DNA from: Aminobacter niigataensis
Lineage (GTDB): Bacteria > Pseudomonadota > Alphaproteobacteria > Rhizobiales > Rhizobiaceae
Direction: 5' to 3'
Assembly (NCBI RefSeq): GCF_014200015.1
Contig: NZ_JACHOT010000005.1
Span: 310,001 to 374,000, forward strand
DNA: 64,000 nt
Shown here: one piece after another, positions 1 through 8,880 of the stretch
Position numbering within the stretch: position 1 is the stretch's first letter
How the letters are laid out: each line of letters starts with the position of its first letter
Translations under genes and position numbers: made by a program
The notes under the pieces: model-generated
What the model saw: only the letters and a program-made list of their open reading frames with translations
Told to the model about the DNA's origin: nothing
The model's database searches: none

Positions 1-2
1 AG

Positions 3-116
3 TTCGAAATCCTGTGGGAGGCGAACCACCCCGTTTGGCCCGACCCCTATCTGGTGAAAACTACCCCCCGCTACGCGATCCGCAACAGCGTCCCGCAGCT
101 GAGGGCGGTCAAATGA
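3..116 (+). CDS. AmiC-like amide-sensing / ABC substrate-binding protein, C-terminal fragment
   Basis: Only the last 37 residues lie in the window; the gene starts to the left. The frame reads FEILWEANHPVWPDPYLV and ends at TGA 114-116. The pattern 'wE...pv.PDPYLv' is typical of the C-terminal end of AmiC/FmdD/UrtA-type periplasmic-binding proteins. The stop codon overlaps the ATG of the ANTAR gene (ATGA), the same arrangement as amiC-amiR, where AmiC holds AmiR inactive until an amide binds. It could instead be a second transport-type binding protein; only the fragment can be judged. Confidence 0.6.
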   Translation, partial: FEILWEANHPVWPDPYLVKTTPRYAIRNSVPQLRAVK

Positions 117-757
117 GCGAACCCCGGATCATCCAGAACTTCGTCGGCTACCGGGCCACTATCGCCACGGAACAGCCGGCGGCTGTAGAGCAGCTTCAGG
201 ACATGCTGTCCAAGCTCGGCATCTCATTCGGCATGGCCGAATTTGGCGACGGCAAGCTACAGATCGATCCAGGCGAAAAGGATGTGCTGTTCATCGATTC
301 CGACCTCAATCTAGCCGTCGAAACCGGTGCCCTGGAGCCAAGCCGATGCCTGCCAGTCATCGGCATCATCGGTGTAGAAGCGCCCAGCCGGCTTCGCTCG
401 CTGATGCAGGTGGGAGCTACAGCCACTTTACGCAAGCCCGTCCACAGGGCTGCAGTCTATTCAGCGCTATTCGTCGGCATCAACGAATTCCGCCGTCGCC
501 GCTATCTCGCCGACAGGGTGGAAGAACACGAGCGGCGCCGACTTTTGCGAAAGAGCCTCGTCCAGGCCGTCTTGATCGTAATGCAGCGCACGGGAAACGA
601 CTACGCCGCGGCCTACGACCATCTGCGCCGGGAGAGCATGCGCGCTCGCCAGAGCCTTGAGGATTTTTGCGAAACGTTCATCCAGGCCAACGGTCCCGAA
701 TCGGATGAACCCCAAATACACGTCGGGACAAACAAGACCTACGCCAAGAAACGCTAA
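113..757 (+). CDS. ANTAR-domain antitermination regulator (AmiR/NasR type)
   Basis: A 214-residue protein. Residues 15-120 look like a pseudo-receiver domain, with the segment LRKPV near 107-111 matching the conserved lysine-proline region of receivers. Residues 123-146 are a charged helix likely to form a coiled coil, and about 140-195 form the three-helix ANTAR RNA-binding domain. By analogy to AmiR it would bind the leader RNA and let transcription pass a terminator when an amide is sensed. The ATG at 113 overlaps the stop of the AmiC-like gene, which fixes this start. The next gene begins only 16 bases downstream, so the controlled leader must lie upstream of the window. Substrate specificity is inferred from context. 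Confidence 0.8.
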   Translation: MSEPRIIQNFVGYRATIATEQPAAVEQLQDMLSKLGISFGMAEFGDGKLQIDPGEKDVLFIDSDLNLAVETGALEPSRCLPVIGIIGVEAPSRLRSLMQVGATATLRKPVHRAAVYSALFVGINEFRRRRYLADRVEEHERRRLLRKSLVQAVLIVMQRTGNDYAAAYDHLRRESMRARQSLEDFCETFIQANGPESDEPQIHVGTNKTYAKKR

Positions 758-773
758 ACGGAGGAGAAACGAA

Positions 774-2003
774 ATGACTGTAACATGGTTACAGGCAGGG
801 ACGCTGGCTTGCGCCCTCGCCCTATCTGGGACGGCCTTTGCGGCCGACCCCATCAAGATCGGTGTGCTCGAAGATCAGTCGGGCGACTTTGCTGCCGCGA
901 CGATCGGCAAGGTTCACGCAATCGAACTCGCAACCGAAGAGATCAACAAGGCCGGCGGTATCGCAGGGCGCCAGATCGAACTGGTCGTCTACGATACCCA
1001 GTCCGACAACAACAGATATCAGGAGTTTATGCGCCGCGTGCTCCAGCGCGACAAAGTCGATGTTGTGTTTGCTGGCTTCTCGTCGGCTTCGCGTGAAGCC
1101 TACCGGCCGATCGTGAACCAGTTCGACGGGCTCGCCTTCTACAACAATCAGTACGAAGGCGGCGTGTGCGACGCCAACATGATCGTTACCGGTGCGGTGC
1201 CTGAGCAGCAGTTCTCAACACTTATTCCATGGATGATGGAGAAGTACGGCAAGCGCGTCTACACCATCGCTGCCGACTACAATTTTGGCCAGATCTCGGC
1301 CGAATGGGTCCGCAACATCGTCAAAGAAAACGGCGGTGAAATGGTGGGTGAGGAGTTTATCCCGCTCGGCGTTTCGCAGTTCTCTCAGACGATCCAGAAC
1401 ATCCAGACCGCCAAACCGGGATTTGTCGTCACCCTGCTCGTCGGAGCCGCCCAAGCTTCTTACTATGAACAAGCAGCTTCTGCCAATCTCGGCTTACCAA
1501 TGGCATCGTCGGTCAACGTAGGCCAGGGCTACGAGCACAAGCGCTTCACACCGCCCAGCCTGGCAAACATGTATGTGACGACCAACTATATCGAGGAAGT
1601 CGACACGCCGGCCAGTAAGGCTTTCCTTGAGAAATTTCACGCCAAGTTCCCAAACGAACCCTACGTGAACCAGGAAGCGGCGAACTCGTACATCGCGATG
1701 AACCTCTACAAGCAGATGGTCGAGCGTGCGAATGGCTCGACCAAGCGCGAGGATCTGCGCAAAGTGCTCGCCCAGGGTGATGTCTGCTTCGACGGCCCGT
1801 CCGGCAATGTCTGCCTCGATCCGAAGAGCCAGCACATGTCGCACACCATCTTCCTCGCAAAGGTGGGCGACGGTCACTCCATCTCCTTCCCCAAGGTTTG
1901 GGACAACATCAAGCCATACTGGCTGGGCGATGCCGGCTGCGATCTGACTAAGGCCGATCCCGACGCGCAGTACACGCCGTCCAACCCTCCGTCCAAGCAG
2001 TAA
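774..2003 (+). CDS. Amide/urea ABC transporter substrate-binding protein (FmdD/UrtA type)
   Basis: A 409-residue periplasmic protein with an N-terminal signal peptide (hydrophobic stretch 5-22, cleavage after AFA at about 23). The mature start ADPIKIGVL and the motif 'EINKAGGIAGR' around residues 55-65 are typical of type-I periplasmic-binding proteins of the AmiC/FmdD/UrtA family, which bind short-chain amides or urea. The ATG at 774 follows a good ribosome-binding site (GGAGGAG near 760-766). It heads a run of transporter genes followed by a formamidase, so formamide, acetamide or a related short amide is the likely ligand. Urea cannot be excluded from sequence alone. Confidence 0.85.
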   Translation: MTVTWLQAGTLACALALSGTAFAADPIKIGVLEDQSGDFAAATIGKVHAIELATEEINKAGGIAGRQIELVVYDTQSDNNRYQEFMRRVLQRDKVDVVFAGFSSASREAYRPIVNQFDGLAFYNNQYEGGVCDANMIVTGAVPEQQFSTLIPWMMEKYGKRVYTIAADYNFGQISAEWVRNIVKENGGEMVGEEFIPLGVSQFSQTIQNIQTAKPGFVVTLLVGAAQASYYEQAASANLGLPMASSVNVGQGYEHKRFTPPSLANMYVTTNYIEEVDTPASKAFLEKFHAKFPNEPYVNQEAANSYIAMNLYKQMVERANGSTKREDLRKVLAQGDVCFDGPSGNVCLDPKSQHMSHTIFLAKVGDGHSISFPKVWDNIKPYWLGDAGCDLTKADPDAQYTPSNPPSKQ

Positions 2004-2078
2004 CGACCCAAAATCCAGACGGGCGCGATCTCGTGCGCCCGCCTGGTCCATCGCCTGCCTGCCCAATCGGAGCGCCTC

Positions 2079-2951
2079 ATGGAATTCGTGACAGCAATCG
2101 TGTCGTCGGCCTATCAATTCGGCGACGCCTTCGCGTTTCTGGTCCTTTCTGCCTGTGGCCTCGCTGTCATTTTCGGCATGATGGGCGTCATCAATCTCGC
2201 GCATGGCGAGTTCATCATGTGCGGGGCCTATATGACCGTCTTCGCGGTCAACTGGGGTCTTCCGTTGCCGCTGGCGATCCTATGCGGGAGCCTTTTCGCC
2301 GGTCTTGTCGGCATGATCATCGAACGCGTTGTCGTGCGCAGGCTCTATGCCCGTCCGCTCGATTCCATCCTCGCAACCTGGGGCGTCAGCCTGATTGCCT
2401 CGCAAGGCACGCTGATCCTTTTCGGTCCGACCATGCGCGGCGTCGGAACCCCGCTGGGCAGTTTCATGGTGGGCGCCCTGTCGTTCTCCTATTACCGGCT
2501 GGTCCTGATTGCGACAGCACTGGCGGTGTTGCTCCTGCTCTATCTCGTGTTCAACAAGACGCGCTTCGGCGTCCTCGCGCGTGCCACCATACAAGCACCT
2601 CACATGGCCAACGCTCTCGGCGTCGACACCAACCGTGTCTATGCTTTTACCTTCGGCATCGGCGCGGCACTGGCCGGCCTGACTGGAGGCATCTACGCGC
2701 CTACCATGACGATGATCCCGACCATGGGGACGACCTTCATCATGGAAGCCTTCGTTACGGTCGTTGTCGGTGGCGCGGACGTGTTCCTCGGCACCGCGCC
2801 TGCAGCCGCATTGCTCGCGGTCGTCAAGGCCTCACTGACTTCCTGGCAAGGTCAACTGGCTGGGCAGATCGGTCTTCTCCTTGCGGTCATCCTCGTCATC
2901 CGCCTGCTGCCGAAGGGTATCACGGGCTTCATCCTGAAAGATCGGGCGTAA
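2079..2951 (+). CDS. ABC transporter permease, LivH/UrtB type
   Basis: A 290-residue integral membrane protein with about eight hydrophobic segments. It has the family signature of the branched-chain amino acid/urea/amide permeases: an early 'GMMGVINLAHGEFIM' region (about residues 32-46), a central segment with the EAA-type loop, and the C-terminal LLPKGITG close. With the partner permease immediately downstream (6-base gap) it forms the membrane channel of the amide importer. Length is normal for the family. Confidence 0.88.
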   Translation: MEFVTAIVSSAYQFGDAFAFLVLSACGLAVIFGMMGVINLAHGEFIMCGAYMTVFAVNWGLPLPLAILCGSLFAGLVGMIIERVVVRRLYARPLDSILATWGVSLIASQGTLILFGPTMRGVGTPLGSFMVGALSFSYYRLVLIATALAVLLLLYLVFNKTRFGVLARATIQAPHMANALGVDTNRVYAFTFGIGAALAGLTGGIYAPTMTMIPTMGTTFIMEAFVTVVVGGADVFLGTAPAAALLAVVKASLTSWQGQLAGQIGLLLAVILVIRLLPKGITGFILKDRA

Positions 2952-2957
2952 GCAACC

Positions 2958-4016
2958 ATGACTTTGTCACGGATTTTCAAGCGGCTGGAAGGGCCGCAGA
3001 CCATGGGCCGCGGCCCCGCGTTCTGGAGCGCCTTCGTGGTCGTCCTGGCCTTCGCTCTCGCCTATCCGCTGTTCGCCGACGGCTACGATGTCGGCAACAA
3101 CATCTACTTCCTCAACTGGACGTTCATGGCGCTTGGCCTCAGCCTGATCTGGGGTTATGGCGGGTCACTGTCCTTCGGCCAGACCGCCTTCTTCGGCGTT
3201 GCAGGCTACAGCTACGGCATCCTCACCATCAACTTCGGAACCGCCTACGGGTTCGGTTTGCTTTCGGTGCTGATCGCGATTGCCATCGCGGCATTGTTTG
3301 CCGCCGTCCTCGGCTACTTCCTCTTCTTCGGCCGGATCAGCGGTATATTCCTAGGCATCGTCACGCTGTCGGTAACCCTGGCTTTGGAGCGCTTCATGGC
3401 CCAGACCGCCGGCCCGCAATGGACGATCGGCTCGGCACGCCTCAACGGCTTCAATGGCATGAGCGGAATGCCGCCGCTCACACTGCCATGGTTCGGCGGA
3501 GAGATTTCCCTCTACCCCGATATCGGCCTCTACTATCTCGTGCTCTGCCTTCTGGTAGTCGTCTATCTCGGCCTGCGCATTCTCGTTAACTCGAAGTTCG
3601 GCAACATCCTCGTAGCGCTGCGCGAAAACCCACAACGCGCCGAAATGCTCGGTTACGACATCCGCAAATACCAGCTGGGCGGGTTCGTTATCGGCGCCGC
3701 CCTCGCCGGCTTGAGCGGCGTCCTCTATACGAGTTGGGGCCAATACATCACGCCATCCAACATGAGCATCACCGCCGCGGCCTTGCCGATCATATGGGTT
3801 GCCGTTGGTGGCCGGTCGGATATCACCGCAACCCTGATCGGGACGCTGGTCGTGCTTTCGGCGTTCCAGGCGCTGACTATCTATGGCAGCCAATACGCGC
3901 TTGTCGTGATGGGCCTGCTGCTCGTCTTCACGGTTCTTCTGGCGCCCAAAGGCCTCATCGCCAATGCCGGCATCCTGCTTGGTTCCCTGCTTGACCGAAA
4001 GAACGGGGGCAAATGA
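2958..4016 (+). CDS. ABC transporter permease, LivM/UrtC type
   Basis: A 352-residue membrane protein with about ten hydrophobic stretches. The segment WGYGGSLSFGQTAFFG near residues 65-80 is the hallmark of LivM/UrtC permeases, and 'ALRENPQRAEMLGYD' near 219-233 is the conserved cytoplasmic loop that contacts the ATPases. It pairs with the LivH-type permease upstream and sits 3 bases before the first ATPase gene, so the operon is tightly coupled. Function in short-amide import is inferred from the formamidase at the operon's end. Confidence 0.88.
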   Translation: MTLSRIFKRLEGPQTMGRGPAFWSAFVVVLAFALAYPLFADGYDVGNNIYFLNWTFMALGLSLIWGYGGSLSFGQTAFFGVAGYSYGILTINFGTAYGFGLLSVLIAIAIAALFAAVLGYFLFFGRISGIFLGIVTLSVTLALERFMAQTAGPQWTIGSARLNGFNGMSGMPPLTLPWFGGEISLYPDIGLYYLVLCLLVVVYLGLRILVNSKFGNILVALRENPQRAEMLGYDIRKYQLGGFVIGAALAGLSGVLYTSWGQYITPSNMSITAAALPIIWVAVGGRSDITATLIGTLVVLSAFQALTIYGSQYALVVMGLLLVFTVLLAPKGLIANAGILLGSLLDRKNGGK

Positions 4017-4019
4017 GCC

Positions 4020-4736
4020 ATGGCCTTGCTGCAGACACACAACCTCAACAAGCACTTCGGCGGCCTGCACGTCACCGCCGATGTCAGCTTCTCCCTTGAG
4101 CCCGGCAAGATACATTGCCTGATCGGCCCGAACGGGGCCGGTAAGAGCACCTTCTTCCGGTTGCTTTTGGGAGAGCACCAGCCGTCGAGCGGAACGATTG
4201 TCTTTGACGGCCAAGACATCACCCGCCTGAAATCGTTCCAGCGCATCAATCGAGGCATGAGTGTCAAGTTCCAGGTGCCGGGCATCTTTGGCGCGCTTAG
4301 TGCGCAACAGAACCTGCAGATCGCCTTGCAGCACAGGCTGGATTCCTTAGACCTCAATGCCGAAGTTGAAAGGCTGCTCGATTTTCTGCAGCTCAGGGAA
4401 GTCGCCGACCAGCAAGCCGGCAATCTCAGCCATGGCCTCAAGCAGTGGCTCGAGATTGGGATGGCCATCAGCCTGAAGCCAAAACTTCTCCTGCTGGATG
4501 AGCCAACGGCGGGCATGTCTCCCGAGGAGACCTTCATGACCGGTGAGATCGTCAAGCAACTCAACGCTCAAGGCATGACCGTGCTCGCTGTCGAGCATGA
4601 CATGGCCTTCGTCCGGCAGGTGGCCGACCGAGTCTCCGTGCTGCATTTCGGGCGCATCTTTGCCGAAGGCACTATCGACGAAATCGTCGCGGACGAGCGG
4701 GTTGCCGCAATCTATCTGGGGCAGAGCCATGACTGA
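4020..4736 (+). CDS. ABC transporter ATP-binding protein, LivG/UrtD type
   Basis: A 238-residue cytoplasmic ATPase. The Walker A motif GPNGAGKST is at 36-44. The signature is the UrtD-like LSHGLKQWLEIG near 136 rather than the common LSGGQ, which points to the urea/amide branch of the family. Walker B LLLLDEP is at 156-162 and the H-loop 'AVEHDM' is near 191. Its end overlaps the start of the second ATPase by 8 bases, so the two subunits are probably translationally coupled as a heterodimer. Confidence 0.88.
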   Translation: MALLQTHNLNKHFGGLHVTADVSFSLEPGKIHCLIGPNGAGKSTFFRLLLGEHQPSSGTIVFDGQDITRLKSFQRINRGMSVKFQVPGIFGALSAQQNLQIALQHRLDSLDLNAEVERLLDFLQLREVADQQAGNLSHGLKQWLEIGMAISLKPKLLLLDEPTAGMSPEETFMTGEIVKQLNAQGMTVLAVEHDMAFVRQVADRVSVLHFGRIFAEGTIDEIVADERVAAIYLGQSHD

Positions 4737-5439
4737 GACCTTGCTCAACATAAAGGGACTTCGGGCCGGCTACGGGGGCAAACCCGTCCTGCAAGGGATC
4801 GATCTCAGCGTTTCCAAAGGTGAGATCGTCGCTGTGATCGGACGCAACGGTGTCGGCAAATCCACCTTGATGAAATCCCTGATCGGACTGGTCGACAGCA
4901 TGGCAGGGACGATACAGCTAGGCTCGACAGAGCTAACCGGGCTTACGCCGTTTCGCCGCGCACGGCTTGGTATTGGCTACGTCCCGCAAGGACGCGACGT
5001 CTTTCCACGCATGTCGGTGCGGGAGAACCTCCAGGTTGGCGAGTCCATGCGCGAGCGCATCGCTCCCGATGTCTACGAGCGCATCTACAACCTTTTCCCG
5101 ATCCTGCAGGAAAGAGCCACCCAGCAGGCCGGAACCATGTCCGGCGGCCAGCAACAGCAACTTGCCATCGGGCGAGTGCTCGTCGGATCGCCGCAACTTT
5201 TGCTGCTTGATGAACCGTCCGAAGGCATCCAGCCGTCCATCGTGCAGGATATCGGCCGGATCATAAAGCAACTGAACCAGGAAAGCGGCATGACGATCAT
5301 GTTCGTCGAGCAGAACCTCGACATGATCAAGGCCCTCGCCCAGCGCTGCTACGTCATGGACAAGGGGCGCATCGTCGCCCATGTGACCCCGCGGGAGCTT
5401 GAGGACCGCGACACCATCAGGAAGCACTTGGCCGTGTAG
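4729..5439 (+). CDS. ABC transporter ATP-binding protein, LivF/UrtE type
   Basis: A 236-residue ATPase with Walker A GRNGVGKST (38-46), signature MSGGQQQ (137-143) and Walker B followed by DEPSEGIQPS (161-170). The DEPSEGIQP string is characteristic of LivF/UrtE subunits. The ATG at 4729 lies inside the end of the preceding ATPase gene, and its MTETLLNIKGL start aligns with the usual family N-terminus, so longer upstream readings were discarded. It completes the five-gene amide/urea-type importer. Confidence 0.88.
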   Translation: MTETLLNIKGLRAGYGGKPVLQGIDLSVSKGEIVAVIGRNGVGKSTLMKSLIGLVDSMAGTIQLGSTELTGLTPFRRARLGIGYVPQGRDVFPRMSVRENLQVGESMRERIAPDVYERIYNLFPILQERATQQAGTMSGGQQQQLAIGRVLVGSPQLLLLDEPSEGIQPSIVQDIGRIIKQLNQESGMTIMFVEQNLDMIKALAQRCYVMDKGRIVAHVTPRELEDRDTIRKHLAV

Positions 5440-5467
5440 GCGCCGAGACTAACAAGGAGAAAACCAG

Positions 5468-6457
5468 ATGTCCTGGCTTCAAAATTCGATCATGACCAGG
5501 CGCGGTGTTGCCAAGGGTAAGGTCAACAGCGTCCACAGCATGACAGAGGCCGACCAAGGAAAGTACCACTACGTCTATGGTCCCTATGTCGAACCGGTCC
5601 TTCGGATCGACCCGGGTTCAGAGGTTTCCGTCGAAACCCATGACGCCTTCGAAGGGGCTATCAAGAGCGAGTCCGATGTACCGAGTCAGATACTCAACTT
5701 CCCCTACCTGAACCCGCAGAACGGTCCGATCTATGTGAACGGGGCGGAGAAAGGCGACTGCCTGGCCGTATATATCAAGGAGATCCGCCCGCGCGGCAGT
5801 CAACCCTCCGGCACCACATGTCTTATCCCGGAATTCGGCGGCCTCGTCGGCACGGGGGATACCGCCATCCTCAATGCGCCACTGCCCGAACGGGTCAAGA
5901 AGGTTCACATCGACGCCGTCAAGGGTGTGACCTGGAGCGACAAGATCACCATTCCCTACGAGCCCTTCATCGGTACTATCGGTACATCTCCAGAGATCGA
6001 GGCAATTTCGGCGCTGCAGCCGGACTATTATGGCGGCAACATGGATTTGCCCGACGTGGCGCCGGGCGCCGTGATCTATCTGCCCGTCAACGCCCCCGGC
6101 GGCCTGCTCTATCTGGGTGATTGCCATGCAAACCAGGGGGATGGCGAACTTTGCGGCGTCGCCATCGAACACCCCACTGTCACCACCGTCCAGGTCGACC
6201 TTATCAAGAACTGGAACTTCAAGTGGGTGCGGCTTGAGAACGAAAAGGTCATCATGACGATTGGTTCGGGCCGTCCGATGGAAGACGCCGCCCGCATCGC
6301 CTATCGCGAACTGGTTCGCTGGATGGCCGCAGACTACAAGTTCACGGAGCTTGATGCCTACATGCTTTTGACGCAAGTCGGCCGCGTCAGGCTGGGCAAC
6401 ATGGTGGACCCGAAATATACGCTGGGTGCGTCGATCCTGAAATCCTACCTGGCATAG
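5468..6457 (+). CDS. Acetamidase/formamidase family amidohydrolase (FmdA_AmdA)
   Basis: A 329-residue enzyme of the FmdA/AmdA family, which hydrolyses formamide or acetamide to ammonia and the acid. Visible family features are ETHDAFEG (56-63), the PFIGTIG turn (166-172), GGNMD (189-193) and the metal-site motif GDCHANQGDGE (217-227). The start codon is preceded by AAGGAG 8 bases upstream. It is the last gene of the amide-transport operon, so imported amide would be cleaved here. Formamide could also be released by ring breakdown in the rest of the island; that link is inference. Formamidases usually run longer (about 400 residues), so this one is closer to the short acetamidase branch. Confidence 0.85.
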   Translation: MSWLQNSIMTRRGVAKGKVNSVHSMTEADQGKYHYVYGPYVEPVLRIDPGSEVSVETHDAFEGAIKSESDVPSQILNFPYLNPQNGPIYVNGAEKGDCLAVYIKEIRPRGSQPSGTTCLIPEFGGLVGTGDTAILNAPLPERVKKVHIDAVKGVTWSDKITIPYEPFIGTIGTSPEIEAISALQPDYYGGNMDLPDVAPGAVIYLPVNAPGGLLYLGDCHANQGDGELCGVAIEHPTVTTVQVDLIKNWNFKWVRLENEKVIMTIGSGRPMEDAARIAYRELVRWMAADYKFTELDAYMLLTQVGRVRLGNMVDPKYTLGASILKSYLA

Positions 6458-6480
6458 TCCTCTTACCAGATCGCATGCCT

Positions 6481-6506
6481 ACGCCGGCGTCCCTTGCAGC
6501 CGGCGT
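6481..6506. terminator. Possible hairpin terminator after the amide operon
   Basis: The arms ACGCCGGC (6481-6488) and GCCGGCGT (6499-6506) are perfect inverted repeats around a 10-base loop, 24 bases after the formamidase stop codon. There is no clear T-tract after it, so its role as a rho-independent terminator is uncertain. Confidence 0.3.
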
Positions 6507-6573
6507 CAGCATGCATGGTTTGGTTTCGGTCACCCGACGATGGCGTCGACCATTCGGTCGTGAAAGCGGTTCG

Positions 6574-6896
6574 AAAAAGGGATCTCGACAGGCTATCCAG
6601 TCCATCGAAATCGGGTTTCGGGTCATCGACTTCCTAGTCAATGCAGGCCGCCCCTGCCCCTGAAGGAAATCGCCGCGGGAACCGGACTTTCGGCGAGCAG
6701 GCTCCACTTCTATCTCGTTAAGCCTACTGGAGATCCGCGTCGCGCATCAGGACTCCAACACCGGCCACTACGGACTAGGGCCCTTACGTTGAAGCTTGGT
6801 ATCGCCGGCCTCCAGCAGTTCGACATCTTCGCCGCTTCGCGCAACCGGCTGATCGAGCTTGCAAACGACATAGGACACAGCGTCTTTCTCGGTGTA
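6574..6896 (+). pseudogene. IclR-family regulator remnant, frameshifted and truncated
   Basis: Reading across frames gives an IclR winged-helix start: 'RQAIQSIEIGFRVIDFLV' from 6586, then 'PLKEIAAGTGLSASRLHFYLV' in a second frame from about 6657, 'DSNTGHYGLGP' in a third near 6750, and 'LKLGIAGLQQFDIF' plus 'IELANDIGHSVFLGV' back in the second frame to 6896. Together these cover the DNA-binding domain and the first part of the effector domain. At least three frameshifts are needed and everything beyond is lost. The remnant fills most of the gap between the formamidase and the convergent molybdopterin gene. It may be the former regulator of the amide genes. Confidence 0.75.
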
Positions 6897-6925
6897 TCCC
6901 TGCAACCTACGGTGTACCAACCGCA

Positions 6926-7996
6926 TCATATGAGCGAGGCTGTCGCCGTCGCCCCCTCCATCACCGCAGAAAGAACTGCGGTTTCACGTGGATGCGGGCG
7001 CGTAGGGATTTCCATCAGCAAGCCGCCCACGCCCATACTGCCAATGTCGGCCGCCGTCACCTCGAGCCCCGCCGTCAGTCGGTCGAGAACCCAGTCGAAA
7101 CCGTTTTCCTTGGGGCTTCGGGCACAGCCGGGCGCACCGATCACGGCAGTCTTGCCGATATGGCCAAGCACCAACAGATTGCCAGGGTCGACGGGCATTC
7201 CGGAACGGACGACTGTGCCGCCGGCCGCGCGGATCGCCGCCGGGATGACGTCGTCGAAATCGGCAAGCGCCGACGCACCGAAAATGACGATCAGGTCATG
7301 ATCGCTGGCGAGCGACTTGGCAGCCTCGGCTACCGCCGCCGTTTCATGCGGCGTACGATACTCGGCACTCATCTGGCTACCGGATCGCGCAAGACGCTGT
7401 CCGGTGACGCGCACGGTCTTGTCGAGCACGCTCCATTTTACACTCGGCAACACCGTCTGAATCAGGCCGACCCGCTTCGCAGTGAAAGGCTTCACAGCGC
7501 AGATATCGCGTTCGTGGCACAAGGCCATGACCCTGCGCACGAGTGCGCCGGCAACCGCAAAAGGGATAATCTTCACAGTCGCGACCATCTGGTCCTTCTC
7601 GACCACTGCATGGTTCGCGAGAGTGGCGACAGTGATCGATGGGTGGACCGAATTGATGGCGTTGACCAGAGCAGCTTCGACGGTGAAAAGGCCCGCATCC
7701 CTCGCATGCAGATTGACGCGGCCCGTCGCGGCTGATTTTACCTCGACATGAAAATGGCGCATGGCCGCTGCGATCGCCCCGGCAGCCTCGTCTTCGCCAA
7801 GATCGCCTGGCTCGAGCACGACGACAGCGATCTCCCCGAGCCCCGCAGCTTGCAGGGCAGCGATGTCGTCGGCGACGAGCACATGCCCCTTGCGGTAGCG
7901 CACCTCACCGGCGGTAGTGGCGTGGGCGAGTACCGCACCTTCTGCTTCTGAGACCGGAACGGAACCGAACTTCATGCCGTTTTGCCTTGTCTCCAT
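6926..7996 (-). CDS. Molybdopterin-binding (MoCF/MoeA-like) protein of a Mo-hydroxylase cluster
   Basis: A 356-residue protein. The N-terminal half (VSEAEGAVLAHAT..., with RYRKGHVL near residue 33) resembles the opening of MoeA, and the C-terminal half holds a molybdopterin-binding fold with 'HDLIVIFGASALADFDD' around 231-247 and 'GAPGCARSPKENGFD' near 290-304. Proteins of this type usually sit beside xanthine dehydrogenase/CO dehydrogenase-family genes and are thought to help prepare or insert the molybdenum cofactor. That fits the Mo-hydroxylase at 21.3-25.1 kb. It is the last gene of the hydantoinase operon. The exact reaction is not known. Confidence 0.75.
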   Translation of the reverse strand: METRQNGMKFGSVPVSEAEGAVLAHATTAGEVRYRKGHVLVADDIAALQAAGLGEIAVVVLEPGDLGEDEAAGAIAAAMRHFHVEVKSAATGRVNLHARDAGLFTVEAALVNAINSVHPSITVATLANHAVVEKDQMVATVKIIPFAVAGALVRRVMALCHERDICAVKPFTAKRVGLIQTVLPSVKWSVLDKTVRVTGQRLARSGSQMSAEYRTPHETAAVAEAAKSLASDHDLIVIFGASALADFDDVIPAAIRAAGGTVVRSGMPVDPGNLLVLGHIGKTAVIGAPGCARSPKENGFDWVLDRLTAGLEVTAADIGSMGVGGLLMEIPTRPHPRETAVLSAVMEGATATASLI

Positions 7997-8099
7997 GCCG
8001 CGCCCAGATCGCCGGCAGCGACATCGTCTCCATAAACGCAGTCACTGCCATTGTTCAGTCGGCTACAGGCCGCGCAGGGTACGCTCGACACTGGGGGCT

Positions 8100-8726
8100 T
8101 CAGTACGAACGGCGTCGGCACCTATCCGGGACCGATGCGGTCACTTGCAGCTCCCAGGCGCTTAGCCCAAATGCCCCATTCTTCTTGGCCGTACAGGTTG
8201 CGATGTAATCCATCAACGCCGGCGATAGGCAGTCGTACGGTACGAGGCCGAGTCCGTTGAGCCTGGCGCGAATTCCTTCCATCGCCGACGGATCGACACC
8301 AGCTTCGATGACCGAAGAGACGAAAGCTGCGAATCCGGGTTCGGACCAGCCTCCCTCCCGAAACCTCTCGGGGTGAATGAAATCGAGTCCTTTGAACGGA
8401 TGATCGCGCTCGACAGGTCCGTACATGTGGACCCCGCATGCCTTGCAGGCATGCCGTTGGATCAGTGCTGTCGGGTCGACCACGGCAAGCTTGTCGCCGT
8501 TCTCAAGAACCTCGACGTTTTCGTGCGCTGTAACCGCGACGATGGAAAAGGCCGCTCCCGCAGGCTTCCAGCATTTCGTGCAGCCGCAGGCATGATTGTG
8601 GGCAACGTCGCCCGTGATCTTCACCTTCACAGGCCGGTCGGCGCAGCCACGGACAAGGTTTCCGCCGGCAAAGCTGCCCGTTCCCGACTTGACACCATGG
8701 TCGATGGCGGGATGCAAGGATATCAT
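8100..8726 (-). CDS. gfa: S-(hydroxymethyl)glutathione synthase (glutathione-dependent formaldehyde-activating enzyme)
   Basis: A 208-residue GFA-family protein matching Gfa along its length: [11 protein letters not shown] at the start, [13 protein letters not shown] (44-56) with C47/C49/C52, and [13 protein letters not shown] (91-103) with C94/C97. Gfa joins formaldehyde to glutathione, the first step of formaldehyde oxidation. The start at 8726 is chosen because GGAGGAG sits just upstream, and MISLHPAID matches the usual N-terminus. Oddity: the family's first CxC pair reads R-G-C here (26-28), so one expected zinc ligand is replaced. The last 29 or so residues run past the usual family end. 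In this cluster it would deal with formaldehyde from the Rieske demethylase (inference). Confidence 0.88.
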   Translation of the reverse strand: MISLHPAIDHGVKSGTGSFAGGNLVRGCADRPVKVKITGDVAHNHACGCTKCWKPAGAAFSIVAVTAHENVEVLENGDKLAVVDPTALIQRHACKACGVHMYGPVERDHPFKGLDFIHPERFREGGWSEPGFAAFVSSVIEAGVDPSAMEGIRARLNGLGLVPYDCLSPALMDYIATCTAKKNGAFGLSAWELQVTASVPDRCRRRSY

Positions 8727-8880
8727 GTTCTCCTCCATTGCCGGGACATGCTTCGGCTGGCGGGCCCGGCTGACCGCTGCCGTGGGCCGGGAGACACAAG
8801 ACGCCAGGTCAGAACAGGATGGACTTTCGTGCAGGAAGCGGCCCCGCCCTGACGGAAGGGCCGCCAGTGATCGAGTTGCT

